From Limibacter armeniacum (GTDB taxonomy: Bacteria > Bacteroidota > Bacteroidia > Cytophagales > Flammeovirgaceae): 64,000 nt of DNA. The DNA is taken from positions 2,171,500-2,235,499 of the forward strand of contig NZ_JBAJNO010000008.1 of the NCBI RefSeq assembly GCF_036880985.1, written 5' to 3'. This document shows, piece after piece, positions 53,601 to 60,933 of the stretch (the stretch's first letter is position 1; each line of letters starts with the position of its first letter). Below the pieces are notes generated by a model, which made no database searches, had not been told where the DNA came from, and saw only the letters and a list, made by a program, of their open reading frames with translations. The position numbers and the translations under genes were made by a program.

Positions 53601-53844
53601 AGACAAACCGACTTCTTTGTATTTGTCTTCTGACGGATATGCGGATCAGTTTGGAGGTCCAAACAATAAGAAATTTACGACCAAGAAACTCAAACAATTA
53701 CTGTTAGAACTAAGCCAACAAACTCCTGAAAAGCAGGAATTACTTTTTGCTGAAGAAATTGAACGTTGGAAGGGAGGGTGTAAACAAACAGATGATATTT
53801 TATTTGCCGGAATTTTTTTAAACCATGAGAAAGCTAAAAACTAA
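50677..53844 (+). CDS. beta-propeller/Y_Y_Y sensor with SpoIIE/PP2C phosphatase output
   Basis: The 1055-residue protein has a signal peptide. Two seven-bladed reg_prop propellers follow (~20-650), with blades such as 'GMLWVGTNKGLLQFDG', 'GTLWFATLGDGLYYYKNE' and 'KRVWFGTDGHGISLME'. A Y_Y_Y domain ('LRFRYQLEGYDMDW', ~665-745), one membrane segment (~735-757), a coiled coil (~760-815) and a SpoIIE domain (~830-1055) follow. The phosphatase motifs are canonical: 'IVSGDFYWV', 'AAVDCTGHGVPGAFMSM' and 'LSSDGYADQFGG'. It resembles hybrid two-component sensors of Bacteroidota but with a phosphatase replacing the kinase. Its stop overlaps the start of the DUF5777 gene by 20 bases. It probably controls a partner-switch response to envelope signals. 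Confidence 0.87.
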   Translation: MQTIRYHLSVLLLLLTVLTGYSQQLYFKQYPFGRKLKEGYPTALLQSTTGMLWVGTNKGLLQFDGKDFQLIGEQKEEVTALGESHDGTIWVGFKDGALYFLKEEKLQPFETDEGMAVEAVSDIVFDKDGTLWFATLGDGLYYYKNERMYRLDEEDGLPDTYIYDLELDKQGNIWAGTDGGIAVCHLNEQNADIKVIDSSLGLPDDIVKKIIFSPENESFWIGTEDEGLFSYDPSTQVFKPVVKDEWPYGSVLDMTLSGNELWVSTSRQGILVMDCKDQSILNYTKEHGLSSGRLHALMGDREGNIWLAGRQRGLERLPANRLWFFRNMSEQVQIVAVGADQHHALWYLNHGKLYHYQQGKATLMEELPAQVTAISLYVDPYNNKWIGTYGDGIYCLKENGTLLHYKEELPDPNIINITGDGDAVWLATLRGGCRLTLGEGHKPSQIDVFGTKEGLGTDYLYQVFVDSQKRVWFGTDGHGISLMEQEHFQQLDSAAALDEKVIYGFAEDGKQRIWINVKGEGLYCFTENGKLKHYGIAEGLRDLDVKILSSDINGNLLVFHEAGLDVFDIQEEHFVYLGAEDGISEEKPFQNAVGKNAFGEVYFGTDKGIVGYRQLNHVGQRAPELIIEEIKLFGKELLTGDAFKLKHNQNHLTINFEGLWYGNPEGLRFRYQLEGYDMDWIYTSSNSLTYSYLPPGHYLFKVQTSYDPFFKNFSEAQFTLEIAPPFWKEPWFILLAVGAMLGLIYWAVKRRERQLKLEKQLLEEKVKERTEEITLKNEELQAAFEDIENKNDKITKSINYAKRIQQAILPLRHDLEEAFPNHFVLYQPRDIVSGDFYWVTKQGDKTFFAAVDCTGHGVPGAFMSMIGASVLNEAVKEPDITPKGILNKMDQAVVAYLKQDGVHNEKVNAMDGMDISLICWEPKEKRLTYAGAKRPLYMIQEGELKELKGDRWAIGGHGKFLKDDCKLFTDHTIIIDKPTSLYLSSDGYADQFGGPNNKKFTTKKLKQLLLELSQQTPEKQELLFAEEIERWKGGCKQTDDILFAGIFLNHEKAKN

Positions 53845-54709
53845 CCTAGGACTATTTTTGCTATTGTTGCTGCCCATATCACTTTTTGCCCAGGATAATG
53901 ATCTGCTAAGTGCATTGGAAGAAGCTACCCCAAAAGAAACTTTTCCCGTTCATGCTTTTAAGGGGACGAGAATTGTTAATACACAGTCTGTAGATATTCA
54001 GCCAGCTGGAGAGTTGCTGTTTTTGATTTCTCACCGATTTGGTGCTTTAAACTCAGGCGTAAGTAAGTTTTGGGGATTGGATGAAGCTGTTATCCGTATA
54101 GGCTTGGAGTATGGTATCAATGATAAGTGGGCAATAGGAGCAGGCAGAAGCAAGTATCAAGCAACCTATGATCTGTATACAAAATACAAGTTGCTGCAAC
54201 AGACGGAAGGTGGGGATGCATTTCCTTTTTCAATGGTTTGGAACAGTAATATGGCCATCAGGACTGAGAGTTTTGATTTACCGGAAGTTGAAGCTGAGTT
54301 TGTCAATAAGTTGTTTTATACCCATCAGTTACTTGTTGCCAGAAACTTCGGATGGGGCTCTTTTCAGCTGTCCCCAACTTATACCCACAACAATATCAGA
54401 GAGCTTGAAGCAGAAACGAATGATATGTTTGCACTTGGAATGGCAGGGCGTATTAAGTTGACAAACCGATGGTCTGTTTTGTTTGATTACTACTACTTGT
54501 TTGATGATGAATTGAAAACCTTATTTGAAGAACCTTTGGCGCTTTCACTGGAACTGGAAACGGCCGGACACGTTTTTCAGTTTATTTTCAGCAATACCAA
54601 TCATATGACAGAAAAACTGTACCTAACTCGTAGTCAGGGGAAATGGTCAAAAGGAGATATTCATTTTGGATTTAATATTAGCAGAACGATTCCAATCAGA
54701 AAAAGATAA
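53825..54709 (+). CDS. DUF5777 family outer-membrane beta-barrel protein
   Basis: The 294-residue protein has a signal peptide (ending SLFAQ). Its start overlaps the sensor gene by 20 bases. DUF5777-type landmarks are 'FKGTRIVNTQSVDIQPAGELLFLISHRFGALNSG', 'FWGLDEAVIRIGLEYGI', 'WAIGAGRSKYQATYDLYTKYKLL' and a C-terminal 'GDIHFGFNISRTI'. Family members are found with P460 or other c-type cytochromes and YceI in Bacteroidota, as here. Function is unknown, but an outer-membrane partner of the redox proteins is likely. Confidence 0.85.
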   Translation: MRKLKTNLGLFLLLLLPISLFAQDNDLLSALEEATPKETFPVHAFKGTRIVNTQSVDIQPAGELLFLISHRFGALNSGVSKFWGLDEAVIRIGLEYGINDKWAIGAGRSKYQATYDLYTKYKLLQQTEGGDAFPFSMVWNSNMAIRTESFDLPEVEAEFVNKLFYTHQLLVARNFGWGSFQLSPTYTHNNIRELEAETNDMFALGMAGRIKLTNRWSVLFDYYYLFDDELKTLFEEPLALSLELETAGHVFQFIFSNTNHMTEKLYLTRSQGKWSKGDIHFGFNISRTIPIRKR

Positions 54710-54734
54710 TTTATTAAATAGTAATATGATTATG

Positions 54735-54765
54735 CGGTATAGAAGCAATTCTATACCGTTTTTTT
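54735..54765 (+). terminator. intrinsic terminator with GCAA loop
   Basis: CGGTATAGAA, loop GCAA and TTCTATACCG form a perfect stem followed by seven T. It differs from the hairpin at 48155 in only two paired positions. Confidence 0.92.
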
Positions 54766-54815
54766 GTATTAATTAGATGGGAATTAATCTTTTGAGAAAA
54801 TGATAAACCAAAGCT

Positions 54816-55277
54816 ATGGAGGATATTTTTAAGTACTTTTGGGTACTACTGTTTCTTACTGTACTCTTGAATGGGATCATTCTAAATGCTAAATCGAAAA
54901 AGTATATTGAGCAAAATCCGACATTGGAAGCAGGCTATAAAGGTTATATCAAGAAATTCATGCTTTTTGGAAGTATACCATGTTTGCTCATTGGTTTTGG
55001 AAATGAATCAGGATTGACAAATAGTGTTTTTGATTACCTTATTCCCAATATTTCGAATCCTATAGTAATCTTATTTCATTTGATGATTGTCGTGTATTGG
55101 GTTATGCGAATGAGATGGATTTATTTTAAGGAAGGAGCAGAGTTTCTGGAAGCACATTCCGGTTTATTGAGAGACCCAAATGTTACTGCTAAAAAGATAA
55201 AGTTGTTGACACCTCTTCCGATTATTGGATGGTTTGTGATGATAATATTAATGTGGGGGAATATATTTCCAGTTTAA
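54816..55277 (+). CDS. uncharacterised small membrane protein
   Basis: The 153-residue protein has about four hydrophobic segments (residues ~7-23, 45-65, 78-100, 130-150), with charged loops. I do not recognise a family. It begins 50 bases after a terminator, so it probably opens the next operon with the SDR gene 12 bases downstream. Confidence 0.6.
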   Translation: MEDIFKYFWVLLFLTVLLNGIILNAKSKKYIEQNPTLEAGYKGYIKKFMLFGSIPCLLIGFGNESGLTNSVFDYLIPNISNPIVILFHLMIVVYWVMRMRWIYFKEGAEFLEAHSGLLRDPNVTAKKIKLLTPLPIIGWFVMIILMWGNIFPV

Positions 55278-55289
55278 AACTTTAAAAAA

Positions 55290-55997
55290 ATGACATTAGA
55301 AAATAAAAGAATTATCCTAACAGGAGCAACTTCAGGAATTGGTAAAAGCTTGGCAATCAGACTTGCAAAACATGGTGCTAAATTGGCTGTTTGTGGTCGA
55401 TCTTCTGAAAAAATGGAAGTATTAACAGCAGAGCTTCAATCAGCTGGTCAAGCACATTATTCAAAAACTTTTTCCATAACTGATGAAAATGAAATTGTTC
55501 AATTTGTAAAGGAGTCAGCAGAGCAACTTGGAGGAGTAGATGTGTTGATCAATTGTGCAGGAGCCAATACAGCAAGAGGTCAGATAGGGGAGATCAAGAC
55601 AGCTGATTTGGATGAAATGTATGCAGTGAACTTCCGTGCGCCATTTATTTTTATGCGAGAAGCCTATAACCTGATGAAACCCCACCAAAATGGAACTGTA
55701 GTAAATGTACTTTCCACCGTTTGCCTGTTTTCCAATGAAAATATAGCGGCTTATACCGCAACCAAAGCGGGAATTGAAGCCATGACAAAAGTGTTCCGTA
55801 AGGAAGCAAGGAGAGAAGGGATCAAAGTGTGTAGCGTTTATCCTGGCGGTGTAGATACCCCTTTCAGAGCAGCAGACAGACCAGATTATATGTCTGCTGA
55901 TAGTGTAGCAGATGCCATTATTGCTATGTTGAATATGCCTGAAGATGTGGCAGTACATGACCTGATACTTAGACCAATGGTAGAAGATAATTTCTAA
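55290..55997 (+). CDS. SDR family oxidoreductase
   Basis: The 235-residue short-chain dehydrogenase has 'TGATSGIG' (residues ~10-17), the basic residue after beta-2 (CGRSSEK) pointing to NADP, 'INCAGANTARG', and 'AYTATKAG' with catalytic Tyr and Lys. 'VYPGGVDTPF' is the usual C-terminal landmark. The reaction is not identifiable. It is placed 12 bases after a membrane protein and 11 bases before the first of three small TonB_C-like genes, so it may be co-transcribed with them. Confidence 0.85.
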   Translation: MTLENKRIILTGATSGIGKSLAIRLAKHGAKLAVCGRSSEKMEVLTAELQSAGQAHYSKTFSITDENEIVQFVKESAEQLGGVDVLINCAGANTARGQIGEIKTADLDEMYAVNFRAPFIFMREAYNLMKPHQNGTVVNVLSTVCLFSNENIAAYTATKAGIEAMTKVFRKEARREGIKVCSVYPGGVDTPFRAADRPDYMSADSVADAIIAMLNMPEDVAVHDLILRPMVEDNF

Positions 55998-56008
55998 ATA
56001 AGCTTAGT

Positions 56009-56449
56009 ATGAAGCACTTTCTCAAATACTTATTTCTTATTGCTACTTTCACTATTGTGCAAAGCAGTTTTGCACAGCAACCCAAAGAAAAGCTTAACTG
56101 TCCGATAGAATATGATAGTCTTCATGGGATGGATGTCTATTGGATAGTTGATAGGATGCCTATACCTGAAGATGGAAACATGAACGATGTATTAAAAGGG
56201 ATTGGAAAATGCTTGAGTGTTCCTTCAGAAAGTGAATTAAGGACTCATGGTAAACCTTTAATTTCATTCGTTGTAGATGAGAATGGTGTTGTTATTTCTG
56301 TTAGAATAAAGCAGGGAAATGTATCTAAAGACTCAGAAGAGAGAGTCTATGAATTCTTAAAAACAATTTATTGGAAGCCAGGGAAGTGTAAGAGTAAATA
56401 TGTGCCAGTAAGAATGGATTTAGTATTTAGTTGCATAAAACTTGGTTGA
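56009..56449 (+). CDS. secreted TonB_C-like protein, copy 1 of a tandem triplet
   Basis: The 146-residue protein has a signal peptide (ending SSFAQ), then 'EYDSLHGMDVYWIVDRMPIPEDG'. The C-terminal region resembles the TonB C-terminal/energy-transducer fold ('LISFVVDENGVVISVRIKQG', 'YWKPGKC', 'YVPVRMDL'). It lacks the usual N-terminal anchor and Pro-rich linker. Two Cys, one near residue 30 and one in GKC, are conserved in all three copies and may form a disulfide. It could bind an outer-membrane protein or another TonB_C unit. The start follows the SDR gene by 11 bases. Confidence 0.7.
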   Translation: MKHFLKYLFLIATFTIVQSSFAQQPKEKLNCPIEYDSLHGMDVYWIVDRMPIPEDGNMNDVLKGIGKCLSVPSESELRTHGKPLISFVVDENGVVISVRIKQGNVSKDSEERVYEFLKTIYWKPGKCKSKYVPVRMDLVFSCIKLG

Positions 56450-56467
56450 TTAAATAATTGATATCAT

Positions 56468-56908
56468 ATGATAAGCTTTCTAAAATATATTGTACTTATA
56501 CTATGCATAACTTTTTCCCATTATTGTTTCTCACAAAATGATGTGCAAGATCTTACTTGTAAAATCAAATATGATAGTCTTCATGGGATGGATTGTTATC
56601 TAAAAGTAGATAGAGAGCCAATTTTAGAAGATGGTATGGGGAATCTACTAAAGTTGATTGGTAAGAATTTAAGAGTTAGAGAGATCGATAAACGTACATC
56701 AACTGGCCATATTAAATATGTCTTTTCATTTATAATTTCAGAAGATGGAGAAGTGATTTCTATAAGGTTAGAAAGAGGGAAGCTTGATAAAGAAGTATAT
56801 GATAAGCTTTATAATTTGTTTAAATCAACAAATTGGCAGCCAGCTAGGTGTAATGATGATTATGTTCCAATAAAGATAGAGTTACCTATTTATGCTACTC
56901 TTGGGTGA
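56468..56908 (+). CDS. secreted TonB_C-like protein, copy 2
   Basis: Also 146 residues with a signal peptide (ending CFSQ). It shares 'KYDSLHGMDCYLKVDREPILEDG', a 'FSFIISEDGEVISIRLERG' strand pair, 'NWQPARC' and 'YVPIKIELP' with copy 1. Position, length and motifs show a tandem duplication. It is 18 bases after copy 1. The function is unknown. Base composition is more AT-rich than the preceding SDR gene. Confidence 0.7.
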   Translation: MISFLKYIVLILCITFSHYCFSQNDVQDLTCKIKYDSLHGMDCYLKVDREPILEDGMGNLLKLIGKNLRVREIDKRTSTGHIKYVFSFIISEDGEVISIRLERGKLDKEVYDKLYNLFKSTNWQPARCNDDYVPIKIELPIYATLG

Positions 56909-56983
56909 TTATCCGAAAAAGGTAGCATTTATTCCTTCAAAATTGAGTGCTTTGGGTTTATAGAAAAATAAAAGAGTTGAAAT

Positions 56984-57424
56984 ATGAAAGTGACACTTAA
57001 GGTTACCTTGTTTTTATTAATCACTTCTATGTCATTTTCTCTTTGTGCGCAGCACGATAGTGTTGAAGTTGAAAAGTGTAAAGTAGAGTATGATAGTATT
57101 CATGGAATGGATTGTTATGTGTCAGCGGACCGAAATGCAACACCTGTTGATGGGATAGGTGAGCTATTTAAAACTTTTAGGAAGACGCTGAAATTAAGTA
57201 AGGAAGATAGGGAACTCAATGAATTTGGTAAGTATTTTTTTTCTTTTATTGTTGATGAAAATGGAACTGTAATTTCGGTTAAATCAATTAGAGGGAAAAT
57301 AACAAGACCTTCTTTAGATTTAGTATATGATATTTTAAATTCTACAGAATGGATTCCTGGGAAATGTGGAGATAAGTATGTACCTATGAAAATGATACTA
57401 CCTTGTCAGATTTGTTTTAAATAG
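56984..57424 (+). CDS. secreted TonB_C-like protein, copy 3
   Basis: The third copy, again 146 residues. It has a signal peptide (ending LCAQ), 'EYDSIHGMDCYVSADRNATPVDG', 'FSFIVDENGTVISVKSIRG', 'EWIPGKC' and 'YVPMKMILP'. The 75-base gap before it could hold a promoter. It ends at a bidirectional terminator shared with the convergent bcp gene. Confidence 0.7.
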   Translation: MKVTLKVTLFLLITSMSFSLCAQHDSVEVEKCKVEYDSIHGMDCYVSADRNATPVDGIGELFKTFRKTLKLSKEDRELNEFGKYFFSFIVDENGTVISVKSIRGKITRPSLDLVYDILNSTEWIPGKCGDKYVPMKMILPCQICFK

Positions 57425-57468
57425 AAAATGAGTTATTCCAAATTAATATTTGTGATAACTCATTTTCT
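57423..57468. terminator. bidirectional terminator-like inverted repeat
   Basis: AGAAAATGAGTTAT and ATAACTCATTTTCT form a perfect 14-bp inverted repeat with an 18-nt loop between convergent genes. It is AT-rich, so it is weaker than the others. Confidence 0.7.
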
Positions 57469-57488
57469 GGTGTAGCATCTAATGCAAA

Positions 57489-57938
57489 TTATTTCAAAAT
57501 CTGAGCTGTATGCTCTTTTGTTTTAACTTTCCCGATAATATCCTCAATATTACCTTCCTCATCTATTATAAAAGTTGTACGTACCGTTCCCATATATTCC
57601 CTGCCGTACATTTTCTTGAGTTGCCATGTTCCGTACAGTTCGTGAACTGCTTTGTCCTCATCAGCAATCAAACGGAAAGGAAGCTCGTGTTTTGCGATAA
57701 ATTTCTGATGGCTTTTTTCTCCGTCTGTACTCACACCAATCACTTCATATCCTTTTGCTTGCAACGCCTCATAATTATCTCTCAGGTTACAAGATTGTGC
57801 TGTACAGCCTGGTGTATTGTCTTTCGGGTAAAAGTACAGAACCACTTTCTTTCCTTTAAAATCTGAAAGTTTGATCTCGTCTCCATTTTGGTCTTTGGCG
57901 ATAAATTCTGGTGCTTTTTGTCCGATCGTTAATTCCAT
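57489..57938 (-). CDS. bcp: thioredoxin-dependent thiol peroxidase (Bcp/PrxQ)
   Basis: The start is the ATG at 57938 (MELTIGQKAPEF). The frame continues 19 codons upstream but with non-Prx residues. The 149-residue protein has the peroxidatic Cys45 in NTPGCT and the resolving Cys50 five residues later (PGCTAQSC), as in E. coli Bcp/PrxQ. 'STDGEKSHQKF' and 'RTTFIIDEEGNI' are further landmarks. It reduces organic and hydrogen peroxides in the cytoplasm using thioredoxin. Confidence 0.92.
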   Translation of the reverse strand: MELTIGQKAPEFIAKDQNGDEIKLSDFKGKKVVLYFYPKDNTPGCTAQSCNLRDNYEALQAKGYEVIGVSTDGEKSHQKFIAKHELPFRLIADEDKAVHELYGTWQLKKMYGREYMGTVRTTFIIDEEGNIEDIIGKVKTKEHTAQILK

Positions 57939-58081
57939 TTTTGAATAATATGGTTTTGGATGAAAAAAATATTCTTTTCTGGTATGTCTAACCAATCAAG
58001 CCACTAATTTAGCAATGTTTTTTGTGGAATCACCTTTCTTGAAGGTGATCTACAGTAGTTGAAAACTGAATGTCAAGCTAA

Positions 58082-59233
58082 ATGTTAGAACCAATTGCCA
58101 TATTTTTTCTGGTGGTTTACGCCTTTTCATTACTATTCTTGAGAAAGGGGTGGAGAGAACTGCCTTCGTTGGGTTTTTCAAGGGATAAATTATCAAGTAC
58201 TACCCAAGTTACAGTTTTGATTCCTGTCCGAAATGAGGCTGCCAATATTCTTAATTTGCTAAATGACTTGACAGCTCAAAGTGTTGAAAACTTTGAGGTA
58301 GTGGTAGTTGACGATCATTCTGATGATGAAACTGTCCGATTGGTTAGACAATTTGAACCCGGAGATCATTTTAACCTTAGGTTTATTACAGCTTCTAAAG
58401 GAGTTGGGAAAAAGAGTGCGCTTACTTTGGGTATGTCATATGCCAGTGGTGAATTGATTGTGACGACAGATGGAGATTGCAGGGTGCCGGAAAAATGGTT
58501 GGAAACGATACTGAGGTATTATGATACTTTTCAGCCGCAAATGATTTGTGGCGGAGTTACATTTCATCAAGAAAAAAATCTATGGCAAAAGATGTTGACC
58601 GTAGAGTTTATGAGTGCCATCGGAACAGGAGCTGCAAGTTTAGGGTTGAGGAAACCGAATATGTGTAGTGGCGCAAATCTGGCATTTACAAAAACCGTTT
58701 TTGAGGAAGTGGGAGGTTATCAGGGTACAGAGCAGATCCCTTCAGGAGATGATGAGTTTTTGATGCATAAAGTTGCGGCAAAATACCCTGAGCAAATCCT
58801 TTACTTGAAGGAAAAGGAAAGCATAGTAAAGACACAGCCACCGCAATCAATCTCTGCTTTGTACCATCAAAGGAAACGTTGGGCAAGCAAGTGGACTTTT
58901 TATGAAAATTTATCAACCAAGGCTGTTGCGGTTTATGTATTCTCTTTTCATTTGATTTACATTCTCTTAGCAATTGGGGTATTTATAGGTTGGATCAAAC
59001 CATTGATTTTTATCACCCTATTTACAATAAGGGTAGCTTTAGAATGGTTTTTTTTAAAAGATATATTGTGTTTTTTTGGGCATCGAAACAAGCAATGGTT
59101 AATTCCTCTTACAGCTCTATGGTACTCTCCTTATGTGGTGCTGATTGGCTTGACGGGAACTTGGGGAAGTTATGACTGGAAGGGAAGACAGCTGAGCAAG
59201 TCTTTGAAACCCTCAGAAGAACGAATAGATTAA
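58082..59233 (+). CDS. glycosyltransferase family 2 membrane protein
   Basis: The 383-residue protein has an N-terminal membrane segment (residues ~3-22), then a GT-A domain with 'VLIPVRNEAANILNLLNDL', 'VVVVDDHSDDET', 'TTDGDCRVPEKW' (DxD-like DGD), 'SGDDEFLMHKV' and 'HQRKRWASKW' (the QxxRW-type motif of processive enzymes). Two or three membrane segments follow at the C-terminus. It probably adds sugars to an envelope glycan or lipid. The donor and acceptor are unknown. The small gene 13 bases downstream may be co-transcribed. Confidence 0.85.
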   Translation: MLEPIAIFFLVVYAFSLLFLRKGWRELPSLGFSRDKLSSTTQVTVLIPVRNEAANILNLLNDLTAQSVENFEVVVVDDHSDDETVRLVRQFEPGDHFNLRFITASKGVGKKSALTLGMSYASGELIVTTDGDCRVPEKWLETILRYYDTFQPQMICGGVTFHQEKNLWQKMLTVEFMSAIGTGAASLGLRKPNMCSGANLAFTKTVFEEVGGYQGTEQIPSGDDEFLMHKVAAKYPEQILYLKEKESIVKTQPPQSISALYHQRKRWASKWTFYENLSTKAVAVYVFSFHLIYILLAIGVFIGWIKPLIFITLFTIRVALEWFFLKDILCFFGHRNKQWLIPLTALWYSPYVVLIGLTGTWGSYDWKGRQLSKSLKPSEERID

Positions 59234-59246
59234 ACACTATTATATC

Positions 59247-59501
59247 ATGACAGATTTGGAATTTGAAGTACTGGATGAATTGTACTTTGTCACTTCCTTC
59301 AAAGCACTGAAAAATGAAATCGAAGTGGAAGAAGCAGTGCTTAAAAATTGTCTGAAAGAACTGTTGGAAAAGCAGTGGGTACGTTGCTTTAAGACAGTCG
59401 ATACAGAGGAAGATGAAGAGGGATTGGATTTTGAAAATAAATACGCTGAATATTACTACCTTGCTTCAAAGAAAGGGCTGATGGCTCACAATAGAAGCTA
59501 A
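59247..59501 (+). CDS. small acidic winged-helix-like protein
   Basis: The 84-residue protein has no export signal. Its pattern is a helix-helix-helix then a strand pair ('LEFEVLDELYFVTSFKALKNEI' ... 'VLKNCLKELLEKQWVRCFKTV' ... 'YYYLASKKGLMAHNRS'). This resembles a small winged-helix fold with an acidic wing. DNA binding is not assured because of the acidic charge. It is 13 bases after the glycosyltransferase gene. The function is unknown. Confidence 0.6.
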   Translation: MTDLEFEVLDELYFVTSFKALKNEIEVEEAVLKNCLKELLEKQWVRCFKTVDTEEDEEGLDFENKYAEYYYLASKKGLMAHNRS

Positions 59502-59604
59502 CTATTTTCAGCCTGCTAAAAACTGGAACATTTTCAGGTGCCAATTTGGATGTCTATACGCTTATCTCATAGGTTTCATTGGTGCCGAAACCCGTATTTT
59601 ACAT

Positions 59605-60870
59605 ATGTACGACATATATTCTGACAGGAATCCTGCATTTTTTATCAGACAAAAGCTTTTTGGGAGTAAGGTAACAGTCTTTGGACTGGTGATGATCGTT
59701 TTTGCATTGGTGATTGCATCATTGGGGTATCTGATTATGCCCGATGACACGCCCTATGCCAATGACGGTATGCTTGAAATTGCTCGCCAACCTCCCGGCT
59801 TCAAGGTGAAAGTGCTGAAACTCAAAAAAGACTTTGACGTGCCAAGAGCAGGGCTTTTTGAAAAGATGTTCTTTGGTCAGGAAAATCCTTACGAATTGGT
59901 TCCCCTAGCTGAAGAACCGATAGTAGAAGGGGATTCAGTTTTTTATGTGGTTTACCCTGGTATTGAGAAAGAGAATGCCCGTACAACAGAGAGGTTGACC
60001 CTTTCTTACCCTATCGTCAGATGTGTAAAGTCGATTTATGTAGGCAAATCAGAAAAGCTTGGTCGTAATATACCCGTCAATTTTGTAACCTCTGAAGACC
60101 GTTACATTTTCCTTGATCCTGATGAAAGTGTTCGTTCTGTCTTGAAAGAAGACTTATATGAAGAGTTTTGGGAGCAGAATATAGAGGAAAAAGTTTACTA
60201 TCTGGGTACTGATAAAATTGGTCGAGATGTAATGAGCAGATTGATGTATGGTGCTCGTATTTCACTGATGATAGGCTTTTTGGCAGTGTTGATTTCCTTG
60301 CTTACAGGGCTTTTCCTTGGCTCAGTGGCAGGTTTCTTTGGTGGAATTGTAGATAGTGTAATCATGTGGCTGATGACTGTTGTATGGTCATTGCCGACGA
60401 TTATGCTGGTAGTGGCCATCAGGCTTGTACTACAAAGTGATGACATCTGGGTAACCTTCCTAGCTGTAGGTCTGACTATGTGGGTGGAAATTGCCCGTAT
60501 AGTAAGGGGACAAATTACCTCTATCAAGCAGAAGCAGTATGTTGAGGCTGCCAGAGCATTGGGATTCTCCAAACGAAGAATTATTTTCAATCATATCCTT
60601 CCAAATATTGTAGGCTCACTTATTGTTGTGAGTGCTTCCAATTTTGCCACGGCGATACTGGTCGAAGCAGGCTTGAGCTTCTTGGGACTTGGCGGACCAC
60701 TCAGTATGCCATCATGGGGAGTTATGATTAAGGAAGGGCTGTCGGAGCTCACACCAAGCGGACAATGGCACTTGATTATCCTGCCTTGTGTGTGTATTAG
60801 CCTGATGGTACTTGCCTTTAACTTACTGGGGAATGGATTGCGAGATGCGTATGATCCCCATACCAAATAA
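59605..60870 (+). CDS. ABC transporter permease, peptide/nickel (DppC/OppC) type
   Basis: The 421-residue inner-membrane permease has an N-terminal membrane segment (~25-45). A ~165-residue periplasmic insert follows, longer than in DppC, and then the conserved core ending with five segments. The EAA motif reads 'EAARALGFSKRRIIFNHILPN' in shortened form near residue 315, the site that contacts the ATPase. 'YLGTDKIGRDVMSRLMYGARISL' precedes the core, typical of this family. The partner permease, ATPases and binding protein are not in this window. The substrate is probably a peptide. Confidence 0.88.
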   Translation: MYDIYSDRNPAFFIRQKLFGSKVTVFGLVMIVFALVIASLGYLIMPDDTPYANDGMLEIARQPPGFKVKVLKLKKDFDVPRAGLFEKMFFGQENPYELVPLAEEPIVEGDSVFYVVYPGIEKENARTTERLTLSYPIVRCVKSIYVGKSEKLGRNIPVNFVTSEDRYIFLDPDESVRSVLKEDLYEEFWEQNIEEKVYYLGTDKIGRDVMSRLMYGARISLMIGFLAVLISLLTGLFLGSVAGFFGGIVDSVIMWLMTVVWSLPTIMLVVAIRLVLQSDDIWVTFLAVGLTMWVEIARIVRGQITSIKQKQYVEAARALGFSKRRIIFNHILPNIVGSLIVVSASNFATAILVEAGLSFLGLGGPLSMPSWGVMIKEGLSELTPSGQWHLIILPCVCISLMVLAFNLLGNGLRDAYDPHTK

Positions 60871-60933
60871 TTGAACTAACTTATACTGTAAATAGACAGG
60901 GACAAACCCTGCAAAATAAAGTCTTAACTGCAC

